A DNA stretch of 64,000 nucleotides from Flavobacterium quisquiliarum (GCF_019308285.1 NZ_WWEM01000036.1:128438-192437), one strand, 5' to 3'. Counted from the first letter of the stretch, positions 26,350-35,175 are shown. Numbers and translations are program-made. The notes: a model not told the origin generated them from the sequence alone.

Positions 26350-26961
26350 ATGAAATCGATTACAATTAAAGGATCAGAAAGAGAAAGCGTGGGCAAAGTG
26401 TCAACTAAAGCCTTACGTAATGCTGGAGCGGTTCCTTGCGTGTTATACGGAGGAAATCAGGCAGTACACTTCTCAGCAGACGCTGCAGCGTTCAAAAACT
26501 TGGTTTACACTCCAAACGCACACACAGTTGTGATTGAGCTTGGAAAAGGAAAATCATTCAATGCAATTTTGCAAGATATCCAAGTTCACCCAGTTACTGA
26601 CAAAATTTTACACATTGACTTCTTCCAATTATTTGATGACAAAGAAATCACAATGGAAGTTCCTGTAAAAATCGTTGGTACATCTAAAGGTGTTCTTGCG
26701 GGAGGTGTTTTACGTTTGAACCAACGTAAATTAAAAGTTAAAGCTTTACCAGCAAATCTTCCTGATTTTGTTGAAGCTGACATTACTCCACTTGAAATGG
26801 GTAACAAATTATACGTTACTAAAGTTGGAAAACCAGAGTACAAAATTATGCACCCAGACAACACTGTTGTTTGTCAAGTAAGAATCTCTCGTGCTGCTAT
26901 GAAAGCTGCTCAAGAAGCTGCAAAAGCTGCAAAAGCTCCTGCAAAAGGAAAGAAAAAATAA
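26350..26961 (+). CDS. rplY: 50S ribosomal protein L25 (CTC form)
   Basis: 203 residues: an N-terminal L25 5S-rRNA-binding domain (about 1-90), a TL5-type beta C-terminal domain, and a final alanine/lysine-rich tail (A-A-K-A-A-K-A-P-A-K-G-K-K-K) typical of Bacteroidota. It follows prs and is followed by a strong terminator. Confidence 0.95.
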   Translation: MKSITIKGSERESVGKVSTKALRNAGAVPCVLYGGNQAVHFSADAAAFKNLVYTPNAHTVVIELGKGKSFNAILQDIQVHPVTDKILHIDFFQLFDDKEITMEVPVKIVGTSKGVLAGGVLRLNQRKLKVKALPANLPDFVEADITPLEMGNKLYVTKVGKPEYKIMHPDNTVVCQVRISRAAMKAAQEAAKAAKAPAKGKKK

Positions 26962-26978
26962 TTTTTTTCAAACTATAC

Positions 26979-27014
26979 AAAAAGCCTCAATCTTTCGATT
27001 GGGGCTTTTTTTTT
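26979..27014 (+). terminator. Terminator of prs-rplY
   Basis: A 14-bp stem (26979-26992 with 26997-27010) with a TTTC loop, followed by T residues. Confidence 0.92.
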
Positions 27015-27405
27015 GAGGATCTGAGATGCTGAGGTTCTAAGGAGCTAAGATTTTTGGTTATTTTTTTAGAAGCAGAAACTTCTCGTTTTCAGAAGACGTG
27101 ACATTCCTGCCATCCGCTATATCTTTTCATCCGCTAAAAAGCGGATAAAAAGGATGCCGCTTCTGTCAGGGCTAGCAAGAAAAAATCTTTTTCATAAGAT
27201 TGTAAGTTCTTGTGATTCTCGGGTTTTAAGAGATAATCAACATAATCATCGACAAATACTTTTGTAAATGATTATAATAAAATCCGTGTAGATCAGCGTT
27301 TTTGCGATAGCAAATCAGTGTCATCCGTGTGTTATTTCTTAGTGTCCTTTGCGTAAATCCTTCGCGCTCTTTGCGGTTAAAAATAATTAGTCCTATTTTT
27401 GTCAA
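27015..27405. other. Intergenic stretch rplY-pth with degenerate repeats
   Basis: No gene is seen. It includes CCGCTAAAAAGCGG-type short inverted repeats (around 27128-27146). A segment near 27348-27384 (CTTTGCG ... GCGCTCTTTGCGGTTAAAA) resembles, in reverse, the CCGCAAA/CGCAAAG stretch near 63810-63850. It looks like accumulated repeat debris. Confidence 0.6.
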
Positions 27406-28035
27406 ATGATAAAATGGATAACAAAACTGTTTTCATCAACACCAAAAGAAGAGAACATAGAAGACAATATGAAGAAATATTTAATCGTAGGTTTAGGAAA
27501 TATAGGAGCCGAATACGTAAACACCAGACATAATATCGGATTTAAAGTGCTGGATTTTTTAGCTAAAAAAGAAGGGCTTTCTTTTGAAACCGTAAAACTA
27601 GGCTCATTAGCAGAATATAAGTTTAAAGGAAGAACTTTTTTTCTTTTAAAACCAAACACTTACATGAATTTAAGTGGAAAAGCCGTAAAATATTGGATGG
27701 ACAAAGAAAATATACCTTTAGAGAATATTCTAGTCATTACAGACGATTTAAATCTTTCATTTGGAACTATTAGAATCAAACCAAAAGGGAGTGACGGCGG
27801 TCACAACGGTTTGAAAAACATCAATTTGGTTTTAAATACACAAAATTATACCCGTTATAGATTCGGTATCAGTGATCAATTTAAAAAAGGGCAGCAGATT
27901 GATTATGTTTTAGGAGAATGGAATGCTGAAGAAGAAGCAAAACTTCCAGAACGTTTAGAGACTTCAGCAGAAATTATTAGAACTTTTGGAACTGCCGGTT
28001 TAGAAAACACAATGACTACTTTTAATGGAAAATAA
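27406..28035 (+). CDS. pth: Peptidyl-tRNA hydrolase
   Basis: 209 residues as drawn. The core begins at MKKYLIVGLGNIG (ATG at 27469), which gives the usual length of about 188; the 21-residue extension M-I-K-W-I-T-K-L-F-S is in frame and may or may not be translated. The catalytic histidine is in N-T-R-H-N-I-G-F, with the conserved K-P-N-T-Y-M-N-L-S-G and G-S-D-G-G-H-N-G-L-K motifs. It recycles peptidyl-tRNA. Confidence 0.94.
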   Translation: MIKWITKLFSSTPKEENIEDNMKKYLIVGLGNIGAEYVNTRHNIGFKVLDFLAKKEGLSFETVKLGSLAEYKFKGRTFFLLKPNTYMNLSGKAVKYWMDKENIPLENILVITDDLNLSFGTIRIKPKGSDGGHNGLKNINLVLNTQNYTRYRFGISDQFKKGQQIDYVLGEWNAEEEAKLPERLETSAEIIRTFGTAGLENTMTTFNGK

Positions 28036-28130
28036 AGATTTTCAGATGTTTATATTGTAAAAATGTAAATTATCAATGAATTAAATTCAATTATAACGAA
28101 ATAGTATTTTCAATTCCAAAGTTAAATGTC

Positions 28131-28138
28131 TAAATTTG
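28131..28138 (+). promoter_or_regulatory. -7 box of the superoxide dismutase gene
   Basis: TAAATTTG matches the consensus exactly and lies 36 nt before the start codon. Confidence 0.6.
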
Positions 28139-28174
28139 GGATAAATTATTATAAACCATAAAAATCGTAATACC

Positions 28175-28786
28175 ATGGCTTTTGAATTACCACAATTACC
28201 TTATGCATACGATGCATTAGAACCACATATTGATGCACGTACAATGGAAATCCATCATACAAAGCATCACAATGCTTATACTACAAATCTTAACGCGGCA
28301 ATTGCTGGAACAGATTTAGAAGGAAAAACAATTGAGAATATCTTAATCAACTTAGATAAATCTAACGCAGCAGTTCGTAACAATGGTGGAGGTTTCTACA
28401 ACCACAATTTATTCTGGACAGTAATGTCTCCAAACGGAGGAGGATTGCCAACAGGAGATTTATTAGCAGCAATCGAAGCTTCTTTCGGATCATTTGATGA
28501 ATTTAAAGCAAAATTTGCTAAAGCTGGAGCAACACAGTTTGGTTCTGGATGGGCTTGGTTAACAGTTCAAAAAGGAGGGAAATTAGAAGTTGTAGGTACT
28601 CCAAATCAAGATAATCCATTAATGCCGGAAGTTGCTGGTAATGGTGGGACTCCAATCTTAGGAATGGATGTTTGGGAGCACGCTTACTACTTAAACTACC
28701 AAAACAGAAGACCAGATTACATCGAAGCTTTTTTCAGTGTAATTAACTGGACAGAAGTGGCTAGAAGATTTGCTTTAGACAAATAA
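28175..28786 (+). CDS. sod: Superoxide dismutase (Fe/Mn type)
   Basis: 203 residues, the standard length. The four metal ligands are seen in M-E-I-H-H-T-K-H-H, G-G-F-Y-N-H-N-L-F-W and the C-terminal D-V-W-E-H-A-Y-Y. The G-S-G-W-A-W-L segment is present. It dismutates superoxide in the cytoplasm. Whether iron or manganese is used cannot be told from sequence. Transcribed alone with its own terminator. Confidence 0.96.
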   Translation: MAFELPQLPYAYDALEPHIDARTMEIHHTKHHNAYTTNLNAAIAGTDLEGKTIENILINLDKSNAAVRNNGGGFYNHNLFWTVMSPNGGGLPTGDLLAAIEASFGSFDEFKAKFAKAGATQFGSGWAWLTVQKGGKLEVVGTPNQDNPLMPEVAGNGGTPILGMDVWEHAYYLNYQNRRPDYIEAFFSVINWTEVARRFALDK

Positions 28787-28808
28787 GAAAATAGAGCATA
28801 GAATATAG

Positions 28809-28839
28809 AAAAAAGACGAGCCATAGGTTCGTCTTTTTT
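28809..28839 (+). terminator. Terminator of the superoxide dismutase gene
   Basis: AAAAAAGACGA pairs with TCGTCTTTTTT (28829-28839), with three further inner pairs (GCC/GGT). Confidence 0.9.
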
Positions 28840-28894
28840 TATGTCCAAAATTTTAGTCTATAATCTATATTCTTTTCTCTAAAAAAAAGAAATA

Positions 28895-28965
28895 AAAAAG
28901 GCGGAATCTCTTCCGCCTTTTTTGCCCCAAATCTACCATAAACTTAACCTACTAATGTCATGGTT
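28895..28965 (-). ncRNA. Predicted small RNA, tandem copy A
   Basis: On the minus strand the element would fold into a first hairpin (TCATGGT 28958-28964 with ACCATAA 28935-28941) and a terminator hairpin (28900-28906 with 28911-28917, loop TCTC) with A/T runs on both sides. The first stem keeps pairing through a G-U where the other copies have A-U. A weak -7 box TACCTTTA (28976-28969) lies upstream. The roughly 46-nt core between the stems is almost identical in all four copies. Confidence 0.6.
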
Positions 28966-29221
28966 TAGTAAAGGTATAGTAGTGATTAGTGTGAAAAAAA
29001 CATTTCGGATGAAAAGTAAGTATATCCGATAAATGGAATATACTTTATGATCGCGTCCTTTTAAAGGAAAAAAATTTAAGATGATAATTTATAGAGTATA
29101 GAATAAAGAAAATAGAATAAATATTTTTGGTTATAGAAAGGAAGGGAAGTTTTGCTTTTTTCTTTTAAAGAGACAATCTATATTCTCAGTTCTATTTTCT
29201 TTTCTCTAAAAAAAGAAAATA

Positions 29222-29292
29222 AAAAAGGCGGAAGAGATTCCGCCTTTTTTGCCCCAAATCTACCATAAACTTAACCTACTAATGTTATGGTT
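29222..29292 (-). ncRNA. Predicted small RNA, tandem copy B
   Basis: First hairpin TTATGGT (29285-29291) with ACCATAA (29262-29268). The terminator stem is 29227-29233 with 29238-29244, with a GAGA loop, the complement of the TCTC loop of copy A. -7-like TACCTTTA lies upstream as in A. Confidence 0.6.
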
Positions 29293-29550
29293 TAGTAAAG
29301 GTATAGTAGTAATTATTGTGAAAAAAACATTTCGGATGAAAAGTAAGTATATCCGATAAATGGAGTGTACTTTATGATCTTGTCCTGTTAAAGGAAAAAT
29401 ATTTAAGATGATAATCTGCAGAGTATAGAATAAAGAAAATAGAATAAAGATTTTTGGTTATAGAAAGAAGGGAAGTTTTGCTTTTTTTTTCTTTTAAAGA
29501 AACAATCTATATTCTCAGTTCTATATTCTTTTCTTCTAAAAAAGAAAATA

Positions 29551-29621
29551 AAAAAGGCGGAAGAGATTCCGCCTTTTTTGCCCCAAATCTACCATAAACT
29601 TAACCTACTAATGTTATGGTT
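29551..29621 (-). ncRNA. Predicted small RNA, tandem copy C
   Basis: First hairpin 29614-29620 with 29591-29597; terminator stem 29556-29562 with 29567-29573, loop GAGA. The -7-like box is TACATTTA. Confidence 0.6.
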
Positions 29622-29734
29622 TAGTAAATGTAAAGTAAGTATTTAATTGAAAAAAAGTTTTCAGATAAAAAGCAAGAATTTCCGATGAAGAGAATGTAAT
29701 ATGTTGTTGTAGAAATATTTGAGTTTATTCCAAT

Positions 29735-29806
29735 AAAAAAGGTGGAATTGCTTCCACCCTTTTTGCCCCAAATCTACCATAAACTTAACCTACTAATGTT
29801 ATGGTA
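29735..29806 (-). ncRNA. Predicted small RNA, tandem copy D, with a perfect promoter
   Basis: First hairpin 29799-29805 with 29776-29782. The terminator stem GGTGGAA/TTCCACC (29741-29747 with 29752-29758) differs from the other copies by a paired C-to-T and G-to-A change, a true compensatory pair. On the minus strand TTTG (29841-29838), 20 nt, TACTTTTG (29817-29810) is an exact promoter, giving a start near 29803 and an RNA of about 65-70 nt. Confidence 0.68.
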
Positions 29807-29809
29807 TCT

Positions 29810-29841
29810 CAAAAGTATTGTAGCTTTTCAATTTTACCAAA
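29810..29841 (-). promoter_or_regulatory. Promoter of small-RNA copy D
   Basis: TTTG-N20-TACTTTTG on the minus strand, between the purF stop and the first core element. Confidence 0.65.
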
Positions 29842-29905
29842 CAAACAGGATGAACGGCAAAAAAAACCGATGAAATGCACAAATTAACCTTTTGTTAATA
29901 CTTTT

Positions 29906-31804
29906 TTAATAAGCTCGAGCGTCTTTTCCTTCGTAAAAATTCATAAAAGCACGGTTTACAACTCGATTTCCACCTGGAGTAGGGTAGTCTCCAGTGAAGT
30001 ACCAGTCACCTAAATTTTTAGGACAAGCTACGTGAAGATCTTCTACAGTTTGGAAAATAATTTTCACTTCAGCATTGATCTCAGGAGAGCTTAACATTTC
30101 GGCTATTTTATCTGAAATCTCCTCATTTGTAAATTGATCGTAAATTTCTGTTACATAATTTACAACATCAGTATCTGAGAAATTTTCTTGTGCTTTACAT
30201 TTAGCATAAACTTCGTCTACAATATGGTAAAGGTTTCTTTCTTTCAATAAAGCAAGTGCTGCTCTAAAAGCAACTAAACCTTCTAATTTTGCCATGTCAA
30301 TTCCGTAACAATCTGGGTAACGAATTTGTGGAGCAGATGAAACGATTACAATACGTTTTGGTTTTAAACGATCCATCATTTTAATGATACTCATTTTCAA
30401 TGTAGTACCACGAACAATACTATCGTCGATAATTACTAAATTATCTTCAGGTTTAATTACGCCGTAGGTAACGTCGTAAACGTGAGCTACTAAATCATCA
30501 CGACTGCTGTCTTCAGTTATAAAGGTTCTAAGTTTAGCATCTTTAATGGCTACTTTCTCTGTACGTATTTTTACAGCTAAAAGTTCCTGAAGAGTATCTG
30601 CAGTAAGCGTATTTCTATTTTCTAAAATATAATTGTTTTTTCTTTGGTTTAAGAAATCCTGAGCCGCTTCAACTAAACCATAAAAAGAAGTTTCGGCTGT
30701 ATTTGGAATGTAAGAGAAAACAGTATTATCTGTATCGCTGTCAATTGCTTTAAGAACAGCTGGTAGAATTAATTTTCCTAAATCTTTACGTTCTTGATAG
30801 ATTTCAGCATCACTTCCTCTTGAGAAATAAATTCTTTCAAACGAACATGCTTTTTTAACCGTTGGTTCTAAGATTTGCTGCATCGAAACTTTTCCGCTTT
30901 TCTTGATAATCAAAGCATTTCCTGGATCGATTTCTTGAACACTTTCAAAAGGTACATTAAATACAGTTTGAATAACTGGTCTTTCAGAAGCTACGACAAC
31001 AACTTCATCATCTTGATAAAAATATGCTGGACGAATTCCTGCCGGATCTCTAAAAACAAAAGCATCACCATGACCTAATAAACCAGCCATAGCATAACCT
31101 CCATCTAAGTTTTTGGCTGAACGAGCTAATATTTTACCAATATCCAAGCGCTCAGCAATAACTGGAGAAGCTTCTCTTTTGGAATATCCTTCGGCTTTAC
31201 AATCTTGGTATAATTGCATTACTTCTTTATCTAAGAAATGACCAATTTTTTCCATTACTGTAACAGTATCTGCCATTTCTTTTGGATGCTGTCCTAATTC
31301 AACAAGATTTTCGAAAAGTTCTTTAACATTGGTCATGTTAAAGTTTCCTGCCAAAATCAAGTTACGGTGCATCCAGTTGCTTTGACGTAAAAATGGGTGA
31401 ACACTTTCGATGCTGTTCTTTCCAAAAGTGCCGTAACGAACGTGACCTAAAAACAATTCGCCTACATAAGGAATGTTTGCTTTTAGTTCTGTCATATTAT
31501 CTCCCAATTCAGGATGTGCTTTTAGCTCTTCACTAACACGCTCATTGATTTGTTTGAAAACATCTTGAATAGGTTGTGAATGATTAGAACGAACTCTGCT
31601 AATGTAGCGTTGTCCAGGTTCAACATCCAGTTTAATGCTTGCAAAACCAGCTCCGTCTTGTCCGCGGTTATGCTGTTTTTCCATCATTAAATACATCTTC
31701 TGAATTCCGTAAAAAGCAGTTCCGTATTTTTCTTTATAATATTCAAGCGGTTTTAGTAGTCTAACTAAGGCTATACCACATTCGTGTTTTAAAGCGTCGC
31801 TCAT
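29906..31804 (-). CDS. purF: Amidophosphoribosyltransferase (PurF family, long Bacteroidota form)
   Basis: 632 residues, roughly 130 longer than the E. coli enzyme. The N-terminal glutaminase domain starts H-E-C-G-I with Cys9 as the candidate nucleophile, followed by Q-H-N-R-G-Q-D-G-A-G. The C-terminal PRTase domain carries V-I-I-D-D-S-I-V-R-G-T-T. It makes phosphoribosylamine from PRPP and glutamine, the first step of purine synthesis. The length difference and insertions mean it could be a PurF paralogue with another role. The small-RNA array lies directly downstream. Confidence 0.85.
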   Translation of the reverse strand: MSDALKHECGIALVRLLKPLEYYKEKYGTAFYGIQKMYLMMEKQHNRGQDGAGFASIKLDVEPGQRYISRVRSNHSQPIQDVFKQINERVSEELKAHPELGDNMTELKANIPYVGELFLGHVRYGTFGKNSIESVHPFLRQSNWMHRNLILAGNFNMTNVKELFENLVELGQHPKEMADTVTVMEKIGHFLDKEVMQLYQDCKAEGYSKREASPVIAERLDIGKILARSAKNLDGGYAMAGLLGHGDAFVFRDPAGIRPAYFYQDDEVVVVASERPVIQTVFNVPFESVQEIDPGNALIIKKSGKVSMQQILEPTVKKACSFERIYFSRGSDAEIYQERKDLGKLILPAVLKAIDSDTDNTVFSYIPNTAETSFYGLVEAAQDFLNQRKNNYILENRNTLTADTLQELLAVKIRTEKVAIKDAKLRTFITEDSSRDDLVAHVYDVTYGVIKPEDNLVIIDDSIVRGTTLKMSIIKMMDRLKPKRIVIVSSAPQIRYPDCYGIDMAKLEGLVAFRAALALLKERNLYHIVDEVYAKCKAQENFSDTDVVNYVTEIYDQFTNEEISDKIAEMLSSPEINAEVKIIFQTVEDLHVACPKNLGDWYFTGDYPTPGGNRVVNRAFMNFYEGKDARAY

Positions 31805-31850
31805 TGTTTTTTGTTATTTGTGTGTTGTTGTAAGTTGTGTGTATTAACGT

Positions 31851-31878
31851 AATAAAAAAGCCCCGTTTTATCGAGGCT
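31851..31878 (-). terminator. Terminator of the PfkB kinase gene
   Basis: AGCCCCG (31859-31865) pairs with CGAGGCT (31872-31878), and on the minus strand a T-run follows (31858-31851). It separates the kinase gene from purF. Confidence 0.8.
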
Positions 31879-31886
31879 CTTAGGCA

Positions 31887-32810
31887 TTATATTTCTATGT
31901 CAAACTGAGTTAACGACTTAAATTGCTGTAATCGAATCGCTACTTCGGCTTTGCTTAAATTTTCCATCCTTTCGGTTCCAAATTTCTCTACGCAGAACGA
32001 AGCTAAATTTGAACCGTAAATAATTGCATTCTTCATGTTTCCAAATGAGATATTTTCACTCTGTGCAATAAATCCTGAAAAACCACCTGCAAAAGTATCT
32101 CCCGCTCCAGTTGGATCGAAAACTTCTTCTAATGGTAAAGCTGGTGCAAAGAATACTTCTCTATTGTGGAATAAAAGTGCTCCATGTTCTCCTTTTTTAA
32201 TCACCACATATTTTGGTCCCATATCTTGGATTTTAGAAGCCGCTTTTACTAATGAATATTCGCCAGAAAGCTGTCTTGCTTCTTCGTCATTGATTGTAAT
32301 AACATCTACACGTTTGATAACGTCTAATAATTCTGGAAGAGCGCAGTCCATCCAAAAGTTCATTGTATCTAAAACAACTAATTTTGGTTTTTTCTCCATT
32401 TGATCTAGAACACTGCTTTGCACTAATGGATGTAAGTTTCCTAACATCACAACATCAGCATCTTTGTAGTTTTGAGGAACTTTTGGCTGAAAATCAGCTA
32501 AAACGTTTAACTCGGTTACAAGAGTGTCTCTAGAATTTAAATCGTTGTGGTATAAACCGCTCCAGAAAAAAGTCTTTCCTCCTTTTACAATTTCGATACC
32601 AGAGATATCAATATTTTTTGAAGTTAAAAGATCTAAATGTTCTTGAGGGAAATCGTCGCCAACTACAGAAACAATGGCCGATTGCAAGTTAAAAAATGAT
32701 GCCGATAATCCGATGTAGGTTGCAGCACCACCTAATATTTTATCTGTTTTTCCGAAAGGAGTTTCAATCGCGTCGAAAGCAACTGTTCCAACAATCAATA
32801 GTTTATTCAT
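31887..32810 (-). CDS. PfkB family carbohydrate/nucleoside kinase
   Basis: 307 residues. It has G-G-A-A-T-Y-I-G-L-S-A near the N-terminus and the PfkB signature D-P-T-G-A-G-D-T-F-A-G-G-F with the catalytic aspartate. Sequence resembles the adenosine-kinase/ribokinase branch; the substrate cannot be assigned. A strong promoter (TTG-N20-TATCTTTG) and its own terminator make it a single-gene unit next to purF. Confidence 0.88.
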   Translation of the reverse strand: MNKLLIVGTVAFDAIETPFGKTDKILGGAATYIGLSASFFNLQSAIVSVVGDDFPQEHLDLLTSKNIDISGIEIVKGGKTFFWSGLYHNDLNSRDTLVTELNVLADFQPKVPQNYKDADVVMLGNLHPLVQSSVLDQMEKKPKLVVLDTMNFWMDCALPELLDVIKRVDVITINDEEARQLSGEYSLVKAASKIQDMGPKYVVIKKGEHGALLFHNREVFFAPALPLEEVFDPTGAGDTFAGGFSGFIAQSENISFGNMKNAIIYGSNLASFCVEKFGTERMENLSKAEVAIRLQQFKSLTQFDIEI

Positions 32811-32833
32811 TTTATGAATTTCGAATTAGGGTG

Positions 32834-32864
32834 CAAAGATACTTCATAAGTTACAATCTTGCAA
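32834..32864 (-). promoter_or_regulatory. Promoter of the PfkB kinase gene
   Basis: Minus strand TTG (32864-32862), 20 nt, TATCTTTG (32841-32834), with a leader of about 17 nt. Confidence 0.7.
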
Positions 32865-33036
32865 CGGTTTAGGTTCTCAAAATTTTCTTAAAAAAATGAC
32901 AACGATTTCGAAGTAATACTATTGTAAATGAATGGGTTAAAATTGTTTTTTTGGAGAGATTAAAATATGTTTTTTGAATTTATGATGCAAGTTTTTTGAA
33001 AATAATTGCGAATAATTTACAATTGATACTTCTGTC

Positions 33037-33948
33037 TTAATTTGTGATTCTTTTATTTTTTATCCAATCGATTGCATCTTTCATAGGTTCTTCATCGTTT
33101 GAAAATGCTGTATTGTGACCCAAGTTTGGAAACAATTTGTATTCATAAGGTTTTCCTTTAGATTTTAACGCGTTAAGATATTCGATTGATAAATTCGCAG
33201 GAACTTGTATGTCTTTGCCTCCAAAAATCCAGATTCCCGGAATTGACAATTTAGAAAGAACCTCATTAGGATTTGTATCAATAAACTCGTATTTGTCAGG
33301 GTCATTAAATACATGCTTTCTTGCCTCTTCTTCTGAGTGTGTGTCCCAAAATTTTCTATCTCCATTTGTATAAAATTGAAATCTCAATTGTTCTTTAACG
33401 GTTATAAGCGCTCCACTAAATATTGTCATGAATTTGACTTTCTTATTTTTCTCTGCAGTCAGTGGAATTATCCATCCGGCCTGACTACCGCCTATTAAGC
33501 CTATTGCTATTTTATCATTGGATAAAGATTTAGATAAGGTATTTACAGCAGCACTTGCGTCTAAAGACAAAAGATTTAGATTTGCGAAATCAACATTGTT
33601 GGTTCCTACCTCAGGTCCGGCATATACACCAGCCGATTCTCCAACTCCACGTTTATCATACGTTAAAACTGCAATTCCATTATTGGCTAGGGTTGTAGCA
33701 AAGTCTATCATTCTTTTTTCTTGTCCAGATCCGTGAACAATCACAATGGCTGCTTCTATGTTCTTAGGCGTAAAAATGGTTCCAGCGAGAGAAACTCCTT
33801 CGCTAACAAATTTTATTTCCTTAGTAGTAAAGTTTGGTGAAATTGTAGATGCGTAACCAGTGATACAAAACAACAATATCAAGATAGAATATGTGGATGT
33901 TTTTTTTACTCTTAGAAAGTTTTTGAAAATTATCGGTTTATTTTTCAT
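33037..33948 (-). CDS. Alpha/beta hydrolase with N-terminal signal or anchor
   Basis: 303 residues. A hydrophobic N-terminal segment (about 19-34) is followed by an alpha/beta-hydrolase domain with H-G-S-G (oxyanion), the nucleophile elbow G-G-S-Q-A-G, an aspartate region F-G-G-K-D-I-Q-V-P and the histidine in N-L-G-H-N. Esterase or acyl-transfer activity in the envelope is likely; the substrate is unknown. It starts 8 nt after the anti-sigma-like gene, so it belongs to the ECF operon. Confidence 0.85.
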   Translation of the reverse strand: MKNKPIIFKNFLRVKKTSTYSILILLFCITGYASTISPNFTTKEIKFVSEGVSLAGTIFTPKNIEAAIVIVHGSGQEKRMIDFATTLANNGIAVLTYDKRGVGESAGVYAGPEVGTNNVDFANLNLLSLDASAAVNTLSKSLSNDKIAIGLIGGSQAGWIIPLTAEKNKKVKFMTIFSGALITVKEQLRFQFYTNGDRKFWDTHSEEEARKHVFNDPDKYEFIDTNPNEVLSKLSIPGIWIFGGKDIQVPANLSIEYLNALKSKGKPYEYKLFPNLGHNTAFSNDEEPMKDAIDWIKNKRITN

Positions 33949-33956
33949 TTTTAAAT

Positions 33957-34361
33957 TTATAATTGGTACTTCTTATCAAAATAATTTTTCAAAATTCCAA
34001 TCTGAACTAAAATCATAAATGGAACAATCAAAATAGCATATAAGGTATTTTTAGAAAAATGAATTCCTGAAAAAGTGTTCGAAATTTTATCAGAATATAA
34101 TTTTCCGACTTTCTCGATTTCAAAATCGTTTTGTGATACAGAAAAAAGAGAAATATAAATTACTAAAATCACTATAGCCAATCCAATCGAAATCCAAACG
34201 GGTTTAGAAATTAATGGTTTGTATGCTTTGAGTTTTTTCTCTTCTAGTACATGAACTTCAGCCATTATTTTAGAAGTAAAATCTATTGATGGCGACTGCA
34301 GTTTATCTTCAGCCATCATTTTCTCAATAAGTTGTTCTATATTTTTATCGCTCTCTTTCAT
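33957..34361 (-). CDS. Small membrane protein, probable anti-sigma factor
   Basis: 134 residues. A soluble N-terminal part (about 1-60; I-E-Q-L-I-E-K-M-M-A-E-D) is followed by two hydrophobic segments (about 70-90 and 107-124). It has no zinc-binding H-x3-C-x2-C motif. Its start overlaps the end of the ECF sigma gene by 17 nt, the normal layout of a sigma/anti-sigma pair. The role is inferred from position and topology. Confidence 0.65.
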   Translation of the reverse strand: MKESDKNIEQLIEKMMAEDKLQSPSIDFTSKIMAEVHVLEEKKLKAYKPLISKPVWISIGLAIVILVIYISLFSVSQNDFEIEKVGKLYSDKISNTFSGIHFSKNTLYAILIVPFMILVQIGILKNYFDKKYQL

Positions 34362-34932
34362 AACATTCTATTATTTCTGGTTCTAACTGCTGTCTCAAAA
34401 TTACGGCTAATTTCTGTCGGCTCCTAAACAATTTTACTTTGGCATTATTGGCCGATATGTTCATTATTTTTCCAATTTCTTCTAAATTCTGATCATCAAA
34501 ATAAAATAGAGTCAAAAGGAAGTTTTCATCGCTTGGTAATAAATTTAAACATTTCTGAATAGTCTGCTTTCGTTCTTTTTCTTCTAAAGCGCTCAAAGCA
34601 TTATCCATGGTTTTGATTAAATGTGATGAAAATTCATCTATTGAAATATTTAAATCTTCTTTCTTGCTTTTCTTTAATCTATCCAGACACGTATTATAAG
34701 CAATCTTATAAATCCAAGTCGAAAATTTCGATTCTCCTTTAAATTTATTTAATGAATTGTAAATCTTAATAAACGTATCCTGAGCAACTTCTTCAGCTTC
34801 TTCCCGATTTTTAACCATTTTTAGAGCCAAAGTAAAAATCATATCCTTATAACGATCCACAAGAACGGCAAAGGCATTGGTTTCGCCCTGCAGAATTTTA
34901 TCGATATAATGCTGATCATTTATTGTGCTCAT
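34345..34932 (-). CDS. ECF-type RNA polymerase sigma factor
   Basis: 195 residues from MSTINDQHY; a longer frame to 34989 is unlikely because the -35/-10 elements lie inside it. Region 2 (Y-K-D-M-I-F-T-L-A-L-K-M-V-K-N-R-E-E-A-E-E-V-A-Q-D-T-F) and region 4 (L-E-E-I-G-K-I-M-N-I-S-A-N-N-A-K-V-K-L-F-R-S-R-Q-K-L) are clear. The promoter just upstream has the same sequence and spacing as that of the divergent gene at 35241, so the factor probably drives both. Confidence 0.92.
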   Translation of the reverse strand: MSTINDQHYIDKILQGETNAFAVLVDRYKDMIFTLALKMVKNREEAEEVAQDTFIKIYNSLNKFKGESKFSTWIYKIAYNTCLDRLKKSKKEDLNISIDEFSSHLIKTMDNALSALEEKERKQTIQKCLNLLPSDENFLLTLFYFDDQNLEEIGKIMNISANNAKVKLFRSRQKLAVILRQQLEPEIIECYERER

Positions 34933-34941
34933 ATTATATAG

Positions 34942-34968
34942 GACGACAATTTGTTGTTTTAGGTTACA
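34942..34968 (-). promoter_or_regulatory. ECF-type promoter of the sigma gene
   Basis: On the minus strand TGTAACC (34968-34962), 15 nt, TCGTC (34946-34942). The start codon at 34932 is only about 10 nt after the -10 element, so the mRNA would be almost leaderless. Confidence 0.65.
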
Positions 34969-35066
34969 GTTTTTGATAAAAAATTTCAATTTTTAAATCA
35001 CAAATTCCAATTCAATGACCATTAGGAGTTAAATTTTAAATTATACATATTATATGGTAATATACG

Positions 35067-35095
35067 TTTTGTCAAAGTTTCAAACTTTGACAAAG
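35067..35095. repeat. Dispersed palindrome TTTGTCAAAGTTT, copy 1
   Basis: A near-perfect palindrome with arms of about 13 nt around one central base, between the divergent ECF genes. A longer copy is at 56041-56073. Confidence 0.8.
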
Positions 35096-35175
35096 TTTTT
35101 TAGAGTTAAAATTTACTGATTATCAGTTAGTTTTGGGGTTTTGAATTTGTTTTTTTGAATTTTTTTCTAAAAAAT

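Larger units (their letters stand above)
28888..29830. repeat. Four-copy tandem repeat array between sod and purF
   Basis: The terminator stems start at 28900, 29227, 29556 and 29741, so the periods are 327, 329 and 185 bp. Copies A and B are near-identical over the whole unit; C and D share the 46-nt core and diverge outside it. The array fills the 1.1-kb gap and contains no protein gene. It lies in the orientation of purF, directly downstream of it. Confidence 0.9.

Noticed and set aside
28888..29830. Possible CRISPR array from the repeats between sod and purF
   Set aside because: Repeats are long (about 70-330 bp), spacing is 185-329 bp, copies A and B are alike over the whole unit and no cas genes are near; the elements look like RNA units with terminators.
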